Origin: Xylanimonas cellulosilytica DSM 15894
GTDB lineage: Bacteria > Actinomycetota > Actinomycetes > Actinomycetales > Cellulomonadaceae
Direction of reading: 5' to 3'
Assembly (NCBI RefSeq): GCF_000024965.1
Contig: NC_013530.1
Location: 2,604,001 to 2,668,000 of the forward strand
Length of the DNA stretch: 64,000 nucleotides
In this document: in pieces, positions 54,689 through 64,000 of the stretch
Layout of the letters: each line of letters opens with the position of its first letter
Numbering within the stretch: the stretch's first letter is position 1
Program-made: the position numbers and the translations under genes
Notes under the pieces: generated by a model
Told to the model about the DNA's origin: nothing
Seen by the model: only the letters and a program-made list of their open reading frames with translations
Databases searched by the model: none

Positions 54689-55014
54689 CGCCCGCTTCGA
54701 TCCCGCGGTCGTCGGTGACTGGACGACACCGCCGGGCAGCGGGGTGGGTTCGCCGCGCACGGGCGGGACGACGCCGACCTGGACACCGAGGCGACCGCGA
54801 GAGGTCGCTTGGACGCGAGGAAACTCCTGCGGGGCAGTCACGGGGCGAAGCGTGGCAGACGGTGTCTCGCGTCCGCCTCCCATTTCGCCGGACCGTCGGT
54901 CAGCCTCACGGGTCGCGACGTGCCACGCAGCACGGCCCGTCGTCTGCCAAGTGGGCGCCCGGGCACCCCGCACCGGCATTTGCCGTGGATGACCAGGCCC
55001 GTCGTCCGTGCCGG
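54689..55014. other. 326-bp gap, no confident gene
   Basis: The region between the HAD and APH-like genes has no convincing gene. It contains an open in-frame extension of the HAD gene (peptide with EFPRVQATSRGRLGVQVGVV and a Pro/Gly-rich end) that could be a longer N-terminus or chance coding potential in GC-rich DNA. A small stem GCGACC/GGTCGC (54791-54796 and 54803-54808) is present. No promoter or terminator stands out. Confidence 0.4.
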
Positions 55015-55980
55015 TCAAGCGCCCAGGCGATACCTCAGCCAGGGGATGCAGACCTCCGCCTGGGCGCGCTGGAACGCGCGGACGTGCGGGATGCCTGGGG
55101 GCGGCGGCTGGAGCGAGGAGTAGACGAAGTAGCCGGTCATCCCCGCCAGGAACGCCGTCACCGCATCGGGATCGGTGCCACGTGGGAGCGGGTGGGCGGC
55201 CAGGACGTCCTCCGGGTCAGGGCCGCCCTCCAGCCGCACGGCGGGAAGCATCCCGGCGAAGTTGACGAACGCCGCACCGCGCGCGGCGTTCGGCCAGTCC
55301 ACGGCGACCGGTGCGAAGCCGGGCACGGTCGGGTCGAGGAGGACGTTGTCTCCGCGCAGGTCGGCGTGGACGAGGCTTCCGCCCCGGACGGCGTCGGCGA
55401 CCTGTGAGTCGAGGTCGCCGAGCCGGGCGAGGTTCGCGGCCACCCACGGGTCGTAGCTGTCGAGCCCGGTGCCGTCGCCCGCTGCGAGCTTCGCCCAGAA
55501 GTCGAGGATCGCCTCGTCCGCGTACTCGGGCAGCGTGCCGGCGGGAACCTCGACCTCGGCGAGCCGGTCGCAGAGTCCGGCGACGGCGGCGAGCTCGTCG
55601 GAGCGCCACGGCGTGACCGGGTTGCGGCCGGCACCCGCGTCGAAAGCGAGCACCTCCCATGGGTCGGCGTCGTCCTCGACACGCAGCGACCACCGGAGCG
55701 TCGGTGCAGGAACGCCCGCGGGGAGCAGCGCGACGCGACGCGCCTCCTCGCGGTACAACCACTGGGTGAACCCGTGCTCGGCACCCACCGCCTTGACGAA
55801 CACACGCTCCCGGCCAGCCGTGGTGAGCACGGACGCGAGGCCCTGCGAGTACCCGCCGTCGCGGGACTCCGCCGCCACGACCACCTCGCCGAGCCGATCC
55901 TCGATCGCCCTGCGCACCGATGCCGGCAGCTCCGTCCAGACGGGGCGACGACGCACGGACGTGGTGGGATCGTTCGACAT
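55015..55980 (-). CDS. Aminoglycoside phosphotransferase (APH)-like kinase
   Basis: A 321-residue small-molecule kinase. The catalytic loop is SLVHADLRGDNVLLDPTVPG (HxDxxxxN) and the metal site VAVDWPNAARGAAFVNFAG. The N-lobe has GGYSQGLASVLTTAGRERVF and a lysine in VFVKAVGAEHG. The substrate is unknown; such proteins phosphorylate antibiotics, sugars or metabolites, and resistance cannot be assumed. ATG at 55980 lies in the loop of a 12-bp inverted repeat (55964-55997), so its translation may be hairpin-controlled. Confidence 0.85.
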   Translation of the reverse strand: MSNDPTTSVRRRPVWTELPASVRRAIEDRLGEVVVAAESRDGGYSQGLASVLTTAGRERVFVKAVGAEHGFTQWLYREEARRVALLPAGVPAPTLRWSLRVEDDADPWEVLAFDAGAGRNPVTPWRSDELAAVAGLCDRLAEVEVPAGTLPEYADEAILDFWAKLAAGDGTGLDSYDPWVAANLARLGDLDSQVADAVRGGSLVHADLRGDNVLLDPTVPGFAPVAVDWPNAARGAAFVNFAGMLPAVRLEGGPDPEDVLAAHPLPRGTDPDAVTAFLAGMTGYFVYSSLQPPPPGIPHVRAFQRAQAEVCIPWLRYRLGA

Positions 55981-55997
55981 GCCCGGAACGATCCCAC
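55964..55997 (-). promoter_or_regulatory. 12-bp inverted repeat around the APH-like start codon
   Basis: GTGGGATCGTTC (55964-55975) and its exact complement GAACGATCCCAC (55986-55997) enclose a 10-nt loop (55976-55985) that contains the ATG of the APH-like gene. In mRNA this would form a stem presenting the start codon in its loop, or in DNA a protein operator. Confidence 0.8.
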
Positions 55998-56020
55998 ACG
56001 AGCCGGCCGGTTCGGGTGGT

Positions 56021-56062
56021 TTCGACAGGCTCAACCACCGGTTCGACAGGGTCAACCAGCGG
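56021..56062. repeat. 21-bp tandem repeat downstream of nrdF
   Basis: Two adjacent 21-bp units (56021-56041 and 56042-56062) share the core TTCGACAGG and differ at two positions. The first also forms an inverted repeat, GGTGGTT (56015-56021) with AACCACC (56033-56039). The unit matches the insertion in the S9 peptidase gene at 18046-18066 in 19 of 21 bases. It lies between nrdF and the APH-like start. Confidence 0.75.
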
Positions 56063-56068
56063 GTGCGG

Positions 56069-57091
<1,023 letters not shown>

Positions 57092-59248
57092 CTACAGCAT
57101 GCAGCTGACGCAGTTCTCCACCTCAGTGCCCTCCAGGGCCTGCTGGCGGAGACGGATGTAGTAGAGCGTCTTGATGCCCTTGCGCCAGGCGTAGATCTGC
57201 GCGCGGTTGACGTCGCGGGTCGTGACCGTGTCCTTGAAGAACAGGGTCAGCGACAGGCCCTGGTCCACGTGCTGCGTCGCGGCCGCGTACGTGTCGATGA
57301 TCTTCTCGTACCCGATCTCGTACGCGTCCTGGTAGTACTCCAGGTTGTCGTTCGTCATGAAGGGCGCCGGGTAGTAGACGCGGCCCAGCTTGCCCTCCTT
57401 GCGGATCTCGATCTTCGCCGGCACCGGGTGGATCGACGACGTCGAGTTGTTGATGTAGCTGATCGAGCCCGTCGGCGGCACCGCCTGGAGGTTCTGGTTG
57501 TAGATGCCGTGCTCCATGACCGAGGCCTTGAGCGCGCGCCAGTCGTCCTGCGTCGGGATGGCGACGCCGGCGTCCGCGAACAGCTGGGCGACACGGGCCG
57601 TGGCGGGCGTCCACTCCTGCTCGGTGTACTTGTCGAAGTACTCCCCCGTCGCGTACTTCGAGTCCTCGAAGCCGCCGAACGCGCGGCCGCGCTCGATCGC
57701 CAGGCGGTTCGACGCCGCGATCGCGTGGTACGCCACCGTGTAGAAGTAGATGTTCGTGAAGTCCACGCCCTCCTCGGAGCCGTAGAAGACACGCTCCCGG
57801 GCGAGGTAGCCGTGCAGGTTCATCTGCCCCAGGCCGATGGCGTGGCCCAGCTCGTTGGCGTGCTTGACCGACGGCACCGACTCGATCGAGGTCTGGTCGG
57901 AGACGGCCGTCAACGCGCGGATCGCGGTGTCGATCGTGTGGCCGAAGTCGGGCGAGTCCATCGCCTTGGCGATGTTGAGCGAGCCGAGGTTGCAGGAGAT
58001 GTCGCGGCCGACGTGGTCGTACGACAGGTCCTCGTTGAAGGTCGACGGCGTCGAGACCTGGAGGATCTCCGAGCACAGGTTCGAGTGGGTGATGCGGCCC
58101 TTGATCGGGTTCGCCTTGTTCACCGTGTCCTCGAACATGATGTACGGGTAGCCCGACTCGAACTGCAGCTCCGCGAGCGTCTGGAAGAAGTCGCGGGCGC
58201 TGATCGTCGTCTTGCGGATGCGGTCGTCGGCGACGAGCTCGTCGTACTTCTCCGAGATCGACACGTCCGCGAAGGGCACCCCGTACACGCGCTCGACGTC
58301 GTACGGCGAGAACAGGTGCATGTCCTTGTTCTGCTTGGCGAGCTCGAACGTGACGTCCGGGATGACGACGCCGAGCGAGAGGGTCTTGATGCGGATCTTC
58401 TCGTCCGCGTTCTCCCGCTTGGTGTCGAGGAACCGCATGATGTCCGGGTGGTGCGCGTGCAGGTAGACCGCCCCCGCACCCTGGCGGGCACCGAGCTGGT
58501 TGGCGTAGCTGAACGAGTCCTCGAGCAGCTTCATCACGGGGATGACGCCGGACGACTGGTTCTGGATGTGCTTGATCGGGGCGCCGTGCTCGCGGATGTT
58601 GCTGAGCAGCAGGGCGACGCCGCCGCCACGCTTCGAGAGCTGCAGCGCCGAGTTGATGCCGCGCGCGATGGACTCCATGTTGTCCTCGATGCGCAGCAGG
58701 AAGCAGCTCACGGGCTCGCCGCGCTGGGCCTTGCCGATGTTGAGGAACGTCGGGGTGGCCGGCTGGAAGCGACCCGCCACGACCTCCTCGACGATGTCCC
58801 GCGCGAGCTGCTCGTCACCGTCGGCCAGGCCGAGGGCCACCATCGAGACGCGGTCCTCGAAGCGCTCCAGGTACTTCTTCCCGTCGAACGTCTTGAGCGT
58901 GTACGACGTGTAGTACTTGAACGCCCCGAGGAACGTGTCGAAGCGGAAGTCCTTCGAGTACGCGAGCTGGAACAGCTCCTTGACGAACGCGGGCGAGTAC
59001 TTCTCCAGCGTCGCGGCCTCGTAGTACTTGTTCTCGACGAGGTAGGCGAGCTTGGCCTCGAGCGTGTCGAACTGCACCGTGTTCGGGATCACGTGCTGCA
59101 GGAAGTACTGGCGGGCCGCCTCGCGATCCTTGTCGAACTGGATCGTGCCGTCCGCGCCGTACAGGTTCAGCATCGCGTTGAGCGCGTGGTAGTCGAGCTG
59201 GAGGCTCTGCAGGGGCACGGGTGCCCCCGCGGCCGCCGCCGCGCTCAC
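57092..59248 (-). CDS. nrdE: Ribonucleotide reductase class Ib, alpha subunit NrdE
   Basis: About 718 residues, the catalytic subunit that reduces ribonucleotides to deoxyribonucleotides. It contains [20 protein letters not shown], the radical/thiyl region [22 protein letters not shown], and the C-terminal redox cysteines [11 protein letters not shown] at 59248 overlaps the nrdI stop by 4 bp (GTGA) and gives the length usual for class Ib enzymes; TTG at 59275 and ATG at 59287 are in-frame alternatives inside nrdI. Part of nrdHIEF. Confidence 0.96.
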   Translation of the reverse strand: MSAAAAAGAPVPLQSLQLDYHALNAMLNLYGADGTIQFDKDREAARQYFLQHVIPNTVQFDTLEAKLAYLVENKYYEAATLEKYSPAFVKELFQLAYSKDFRFDTFLGAFKYYTSYTLKTFDGKKYLERFEDRVSMVALGLADGDEQLARDIVEEVVAGRFQPATPTFLNIGKAQRGEPVSCFLLRIEDNMESIARGINSALQLSKRGGGVALLLSNIREHGAPIKHIQNQSSGVIPVMKLLEDSFSYANQLGARQGAGAVYLHAHHPDIMRFLDTKRENADEKIRIKTLSLGVVIPDVTFELAKQNKDMHLFSPYDVERVYGVPFADVSISEKYDELVADDRIRKTTISARDFFQTLAELQFESGYPYIMFEDTVNKANPIKGRITHSNLCSEILQVSTPSTFNEDLSYDHVGRDISCNLGSLNIAKAMDSPDFGHTIDTAIRALTAVSDQTSIESVPSVKHANELGHAIGLGQMNLHGYLARERVFYGSEEGVDFTNIYFYTVAYHAIAASNRLAIERGRAFGGFEDSKYATGEYFDKYTEQEWTPATARVAQLFADAGVAIPTQDDWRALKASVMEHGIYNQNLQAVPPTGSISYINNSTSSIHPVPAKIEIRKEGKLGRVYYPAPFMTNDNLEYYQDAYEIGYEKIIDTYAAATQHVDQGLSLTLFFKDTVTTRDVNRAQIYAWRKGIKTLYYIRLRQQALEGTEVENCVSCML

Positions 59249-59676
59249 GCCGACTTCAGTGATTGCCGTTGCCAAAATCGTCCCCATCCGTCGCGGACGC
59301 GCTGGACGTCCTCTGCCGTGCCGAGCAGCTCGAAGGCGTACAGGTACGGGACCCGGCACTTCGCGCTGACGATGTCGCCGGCGATGCAGTACGCAGCGCC
59401 GAAGTTGGTGTTGCCCGCGGCGATGACGCCGCGGATCAACGATCTGTTGTGCTCGTCGCCCAGGAACCGGCGCACCTGCCGCGGGACCGCACCACCCTCG
59501 TTGCCCCCGCCGTAGGTGGGAACCATGAGGACGTACGGTTCGTCGACAGTGAGGAAGCCGTCCGCGGGGCGGAGCGGGATGCGGTGGACCGCGGTGCCGA
59601 GCTCGTCGAGCCGGAGCTTGCCGACGAACCGGTGCGTGTTCTCGGAGACCGAGGAGAAGTAGACCAGAGCGGGCAT
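59245..59676 (-). CDS. nrdI: NrdI flavodoxin-like protein
   Basis: A 143-residue flavoprotein that helps assemble the dimanganese-tyrosyl radical of NrdF. It starts [19 protein letters not shown] (flavodoxin phosphate loop) and contains [12 protein letters not shown] and [19 protein letters not shown], all NrdI hallmarks. ATG at 59676 lies 50 bp after the nrdH stop. Its stop is coupled to nrdE. Confidence 0.96.
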   Translation of the reverse strand: MPALVYFSSVSENTHRFVGKLRLDELGTAVHRIPLRPADGFLTVDEPYVLMVPTYGGGNEGGAVPRQVRRFLGDEHNRSLIRGVIAAGNTNFGAAYCIAGDIVSAKCRVPYLYAFELLGTAEDVQRVRDGWGRFWQRQSLKSA

Positions 59677-59726
59677 CGTGTCACCCTCCCCCGGCGACGC
59701 CCGGCGAGGGCGCCGTGCGCGGTGGG

Positions 59727-59966
59727 TCAGGCGGTCGCGGCCTGACGGGCGAGAGCACCGATCTGGTCCGGCCGGAAGCCCGACCAGTGGGTCTCACCGG
59801 CGACGACCACCGGGGCCTGCAGGTAACCGAGGCCGCGGACCATCTCGAGCGCCTCCGCGTCCTGCGTGATGTCCACGACCGTGTACTCGATGCCCTTCTT
59901 GTCCAGGGCACGGTAGGTCGCGTCGCACTGCACGCAGGCCGGCTTGCTGTAGACCGTGATGCTCAT
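59727..59966 (-). CDS. nrdH: NrdH glutaredoxin-like electron donor
   Basis: A 79-residue redoxin that supplies electrons to NrdEF. The active site is [16 protein letters not shown] (CVQC), and the C-terminal WSGFRPDQI matches NrdH, a thioredoxin-reductase-dependent glutaredoxin-like protein. ATG at 59966 follows AGGGGAGAC. First gene of nrdHIEF. Confidence 0.96.
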   Translation of the reverse strand: MSITVYSKPACVQCDATYRALDKKGIEYTVVDITQDAEALEMVRGLGYLQAPVVVAGETHWSGFRPDQIGALARQAATA

Positions 59967-60059
59967 GGTTCGTCTCCCCTGTCCCTCGTCGGCCTGGTGA
60001 CAGCCGTGAAGTTACGTCGATGTGGTTCTCGCGAGGCCGTACCGGTCCGCAGACCTCAG

Positions 60060-60106
60060 ACACTACACCTTGTGTCTGGACCGCGCGCGATCACGAGATG
60101 TTGTGG
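60060..60106 (-). promoter_or_regulatory. Pair of NrdR boxes upstream of nrdHIEF
   Basis: ACACTACACCTTGTGT (60060-60075) and TCACGAGATGTTGTGG (60091-60106) both fit the NrdR box (aCACwAtATaTwGTGt type), and their centres are exactly 31 bp apart, the spacing known for NrdR-controlled operons. They lie about 95-140 bp upstream of nrdH. NrdR represses RNR operons in response to nucleotides; the regulator gene itself is not in the window. Confidence 0.8.
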
Positions 60107-60186
60107 TTGCCGACGTCACTGTGACCATACCCACGATGGTGCCACGAGCCACCGACAAGCCCAGGAACCCCGCGGAAGATCGGCCG

Positions 60187-61662
60187 TCAGGACGGGTCGG
60201 TCTCCGTCGTCGCCGGGAGCCTACCCGTGGTCGCGAGGCGGCGGAACCAGTGCGCGGAGTCCTTCCAGACGCGCTCCAGCGTGTCGTAGTCCACCCGGAT
60301 GATGCCGAAGCGCTTGGAGTAGCCCCAGCCCCACTCGAAGTTGTCGAGCAGCGACCAGGCGAAGTAGCCGCGCACGTCCACGCCCGCGTCCAGCGCAGCA
60401 CCGACGGCGTCGACATGGTCGTGGAAGTAGGCGACACGGCGCTCGTCGTGCACCCGGGCGGCCCCGGCACCGTCGACCGTCACCTCGTCGTCGAACGCGG
60501 CGCCGTTCTCGGTGACCACCAGCGGCACGCCGGGATACCGCCGCGCGAGGTCGACGAGCAGCTCGGTCATGCCGGCGGGGTCGATGTTCCAGCCCATCGC
60601 CGTCGACGGCCCGTCGTGCGGCACGAACCTCACGTCCTCGGACCCCACCCACGCGGAGTGCTCCGAGGGCCGGTGCCCGTCCGCGGCCGTCGACTCCGCA
60701 CCCCGCGACGCGGGTGCCCCGTCGGCTCCCGGCACCTCGGGCGCGCGCACCGTCGTCGTCGAGTAGTAGTTGACACCCAGGGCCGCCAGCGGCGTCCGGA
60801 CGACGGCGAGGTCCCCGTCACGCACGAACGACCAGTCGGTGACCGACGCGGTGTCGGCGAGCAGGTCGGCCGGGTACTCCCCCTCCAGCAACGGGGCGAG
60901 GAACGCCCGGTTGCCCAGCGCGTCGATCCGGCGCACCGCGTCCAGGTCGCCCGCCGACGACGGGTCGGCGGGTCGCAGCACGTGCAGGTTGAGCGTGACC
61001 GAGACCTTCGCGTCCGGCAGCACCGTGCGGATCTCCCGGGCGGCCAGACCGTGGGCCAGGTTGAGGTGGTGCACCGCCGCCAGGGCCGCGGCGGGCTCGT
61101 GCCGTCCCGGCGCGTGCACGCCCGAGGCGTACCCGAGGTAGGCGGAGCACCACGGCTCGTTGAGCGTCGTCCACACCTCGACCAGGTCGCCGAGCTCGGT
61201 GGCCATCGCCCGCGCGTAGTCGGCGAACGCCTCGGCCGTGGAGCGCACCGGCCAGCCGCCCTCGTCCTCCAGCTCCTGGGGCAGGTCCCAGTGGTAGAGC
61301 GTGACCCACGGCCGGATGCCACGCTCGCGCAGCGCCGTCAGGAGCCTGCGGTAGAACGCCACACCCTCCGGGTTCACCGGGCCGCGTCCCGTCGGGATCA
61401 CGCGCGACCAGGAGATCGACAGGCGGTAGGCGCTCACGCCCAGCCGCACCAGGTGCTCGACGTCCTCCTGCCAGCGGTGGTAGTGGTCGTCCGCGACGTC
61501 GCCCGAGTCACCCCGGTCCACCCGCCCCGAGAAGTGGGAGTACGTGTCCCAGATCGACGGGGTGCGACCGCCCTCGGCGGCTGCCCCCTCGATCTGGTAG
61601 GCCGCCGTGGCGGCGCCCCAGACGAAGTCGGACGGGAACGTGCGCGCGGTCGCTGAGGTCAC
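60187..61662 (-). CDS. GH1 beta-glucosidase
   Basis: A 491-residue glycoside hydrolase family 1 enzyme, no signal peptide, so cytoplasmic. It starts [20 protein letters not shown], has the acid/base Glu in [15 protein letters not shown] and the nucleophile Glu in [13 protein letters not shown], and ends with [20 protein letters not shown]. It cleaves short beta-glucosides such as cellobiose that are taken up into the cell. GTG at 61662 is the first sensible start; CACACT a few bases upstream may be a -10. It lies downstream of the xylanase on the same strand, separated from it by a 17-bp stem. Confidence 0.94.
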   Translation of the reverse strand: MTSATARTFPSDFVWGAATAAYQIEGAAAEGGRTPSIWDTYSHFSGRVDRGDSGDVADDHYHRWQEDVEHLVRLGVSAYRLSISWSRVIPTGRGPVNPEGVAFYRRLLTALRERGIRPWVTLYHWDLPQELEDEGGWPVRSTAEAFADYARAMATELGDLVEVWTTLNEPWCSAYLGYASGVHAPGRHEPAAALAAVHHLNLAHGLAAREIRTVLPDAKVSVTLNLHVLRPADPSSAGDLDAVRRIDALGNRAFLAPLLEGEYPADLLADTASVTDWSFVRDGDLAVVRTPLAALGVNYYSTTTVRAPEVPGADGAPASRGAESTAADGHRPSEHSAWVGSEDVRFVPHDGPSTAMGWNIDPAGMTELLVDLARRYPGVPLVVTENGAAFDDEVTVDGAGAARVHDERRVAYFHDHVDAVGAALDAGVDVRGYFAWSLLDNFEWGWGYSKRFGIIRVDYDTLERVWKDSAHWFRRLATTGRLPATTETDPS

Positions 61663-61721
61663 GGGCGCCAGTGTGCCGTGTCGCCTCCGGGGCCCGTCAA
61701 GGCGACCAGCGGGTGCGGGCA

Positions 61722-61762
61722 CGACGACGGGTGGCCGGATCTCGCCCGGCCACCCGTCGTCG
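61722..61762 (-). terminator. 17-bp stem terminator downstream of the GH10 xylanase
   Basis: Arms at 61722-61738 and 61746-61762 are perfectly complementary over 17 bp with a 7-nt loop, 25 bp after the GH10 stop. It should end the xylanase transcript before the GH1 gene, implying separate control of the two hydrolases. Confidence 0.85.
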
Positions 61763-61786
61763 GTGCAGCGTTACCTCAGAGCCGGC

Positions 61787-63293
<1,507 letters not shown>

Positions 63294-63349
63294 GGGCTTC
63301 GGGTGACTTGCCTCACTTTTCGGGCGTCAGGCCTGCCCGACGAAACGTT

Positions 63350-64000
63350 TCAGCCGATGTCGGCGCCGCCACGCAGCACTCGCACCGGCCGCAGCGACGC
63401 ATCAGTGACGAGCACGTCGGCGCGCCGCCCGGCCACCAGGCCGCCGACATCGGCGAGGCCCAGCGCACGAGCCGGCACCCACGACGCCGACCGCACCGCA
63501 TCGGCCAGCGGCACACCGGCACCCACCGTCGTCCGGACGACGTCGAGCAGGCGGGACGTGCCGCCCGCGATCGAGCCGCCGTCGGTGAGACGTGCGACGC
63601 CGCCCGCCACCGTCACCGCCATCGGCCCGAGCACGTAGTCGCCGTCGGGCATGCCGGCAGCCGCCATCGCGTCGGTGACCAGCGCGACCCGGTCGGCGCC
63701 CACCATCTCGACCACCGAACGGATGGTCGCCGGGGCCAGGTGGACGCCGTCGGCGACCAGCTCGGCCACCAGGTCGCCGCGGGCGGCGGCCGCCAGGCAC
63801 GCCGCGACCGGCCCCGGCGCCCGGTGGTGCAGCGGCGGCATGCCGTTGAACAGGTGCGTCGCGGTCATCTCCAGGCCGCGCTCGCGCAGCGCCGGGGCGA
63901 CCTGCGCGATGAGCGCGTCGGCCTGCTCCGCGGTGCCCGACGTGTGCCCCAGCGACGGGACCGCGCCTGCGGCGACCAAGGCCTCGGCGGCGCCGCCAGG
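63350..64000 (-). CDS. nagA: N-acetylglucosamine-6-phosphate deacetylase, C-terminal part
   Basis: The gene runs off the right edge; about 217 C-terminal residues are present. Visible motifs are PSLGHTSGTAEQADALIAQV, the metal-binding His in ATHLFNGMPPLHHRAPG, the conserved ELVADGVHLAPATI (substrate His) and the catalytic Asp in RVALVTDAMAAAGMPDG, followed by the final beta domain. NagA removes acetate from GlcNAc-6-phosphate in chitin/amino-sugar use. The strand and partial state are certain; the start lies outside the window. Confidence 0.9.
   Translation of the reverse strand, partial: PGGAAEALVAAGAVPSLGHTSGTAEQADALIAQVAPALRERGLEMTATHLFNGMPPLHHRAPGPVAACLAAAARGDLVAELVADGVHLAPATIRSVVEMVGADRVALVTDAMAAAGMPDGDYVLGPMAVTVAGGVARLTDGGSIAGGTSRLLDVVRTTVGAGVPLADAVRSASWVPARALGLADVGGLVAGRRADVLVTDASLRPVRVLRGGADIG

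Noticed and set aside
55015-55980. Aminoglycoside resistance gene
   Set aside because: Only the general kinase fold is supported; nothing identifies an antibiotic substrate.

Overview
This is high-GC actinobacterial DNA. A cellulose/xylan-degrading, facultatively anaerobic member of the Micrococcales (Cellulomonas-like, Cellulomonadaceae or Promicromonosporaceae) fits best. The evidence is a secreted GH10 xylanase joined to a CBM2 by a Pro-Thr linker, a GH1 beta-glucosidase, AdhE under a Rex-type operator, the GlgE glycogen pathway, class Ib nrdHIEF, DivIVA/coiled-coil growth machinery, very frequent GTG starts and 4-bp ATGA/GTGA gene overlaps. The genus is an inference from gene content; the 16S gene at the left edge would settle it.

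Layout. 1-2136: complete 16S rRNA gene (minus strand) with its leader and a strong promoter; the 23S lies outside the window. 2208-9857: a GNAT gene, then a five-gene sugar operon (ABC ATPase, permease, lipoprotein binding protein, Gfo/Idh/MocA dehydrogenase, TIM-barrel isomerase/eliminase-like protein) divergent from a ROK repressor, with an inverted-repeat operator between them. It has no kinase, so oxidation of a non-phosphorylated sugar or glycoside is likely. 9883-26709, minus strand: housekeeping block etfBA, phoX, cysteine desulfurase, mnmA, a MetE-like gene, ligA and a WS/DGAT-like gene, similar to the arrangement in mycobacteria, but split by adhE and an S9 peptidase. An array of stem-loops lies between adhE and ligA, and three of them share an identical 8-nt loop.

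26791-42948, plus strand: glgX, a KstD-like flavoprotein, a GNAT, a DUF222/HNH protein, then the GlgE pathway glgE-treS-mak, an NCS2 purine permease and glgB. The chain treS (trehalose to maltose), mak (maltose-1-phosphate), glgE (linear glucan), glgB (branches) and glgX (debranching) is complete. 42970-50241: a thioredoxin-fold/TPR protein lacking active-site cysteines, a lipoprotein, a two-TM Pro/Thr-rich protein, a DivIVA-type coiled-coil protein, two alpha/beta hydrolases and a small zinc-ribbon protein. 50325-54688: an FKBP lipoprotein, then a compact, apparently self-contained locus: two regulators divergent from a two-domain ATP-grasp/phosphohistidine protein and a histidine phosphatase, with paired CAAC-N5-GTTG dyads between them. 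55015-64000: an APH-like kinase with a hairpin around its start codon, nrdHIEF behind paired NrdR boxes, GH1 and GH10 hydrolases, and the C-terminal part of nagA.

Regulatory sites visible by eye include candidate Rex, NrdR, PHO-box, ROK and xylanase operators. Several genes have a -10-like hexamer ending 6-8 nt before the start codon, which suggests leaderless mRNAs. Long antisense ORFs over these genes are GC-bias shadows and are left out.
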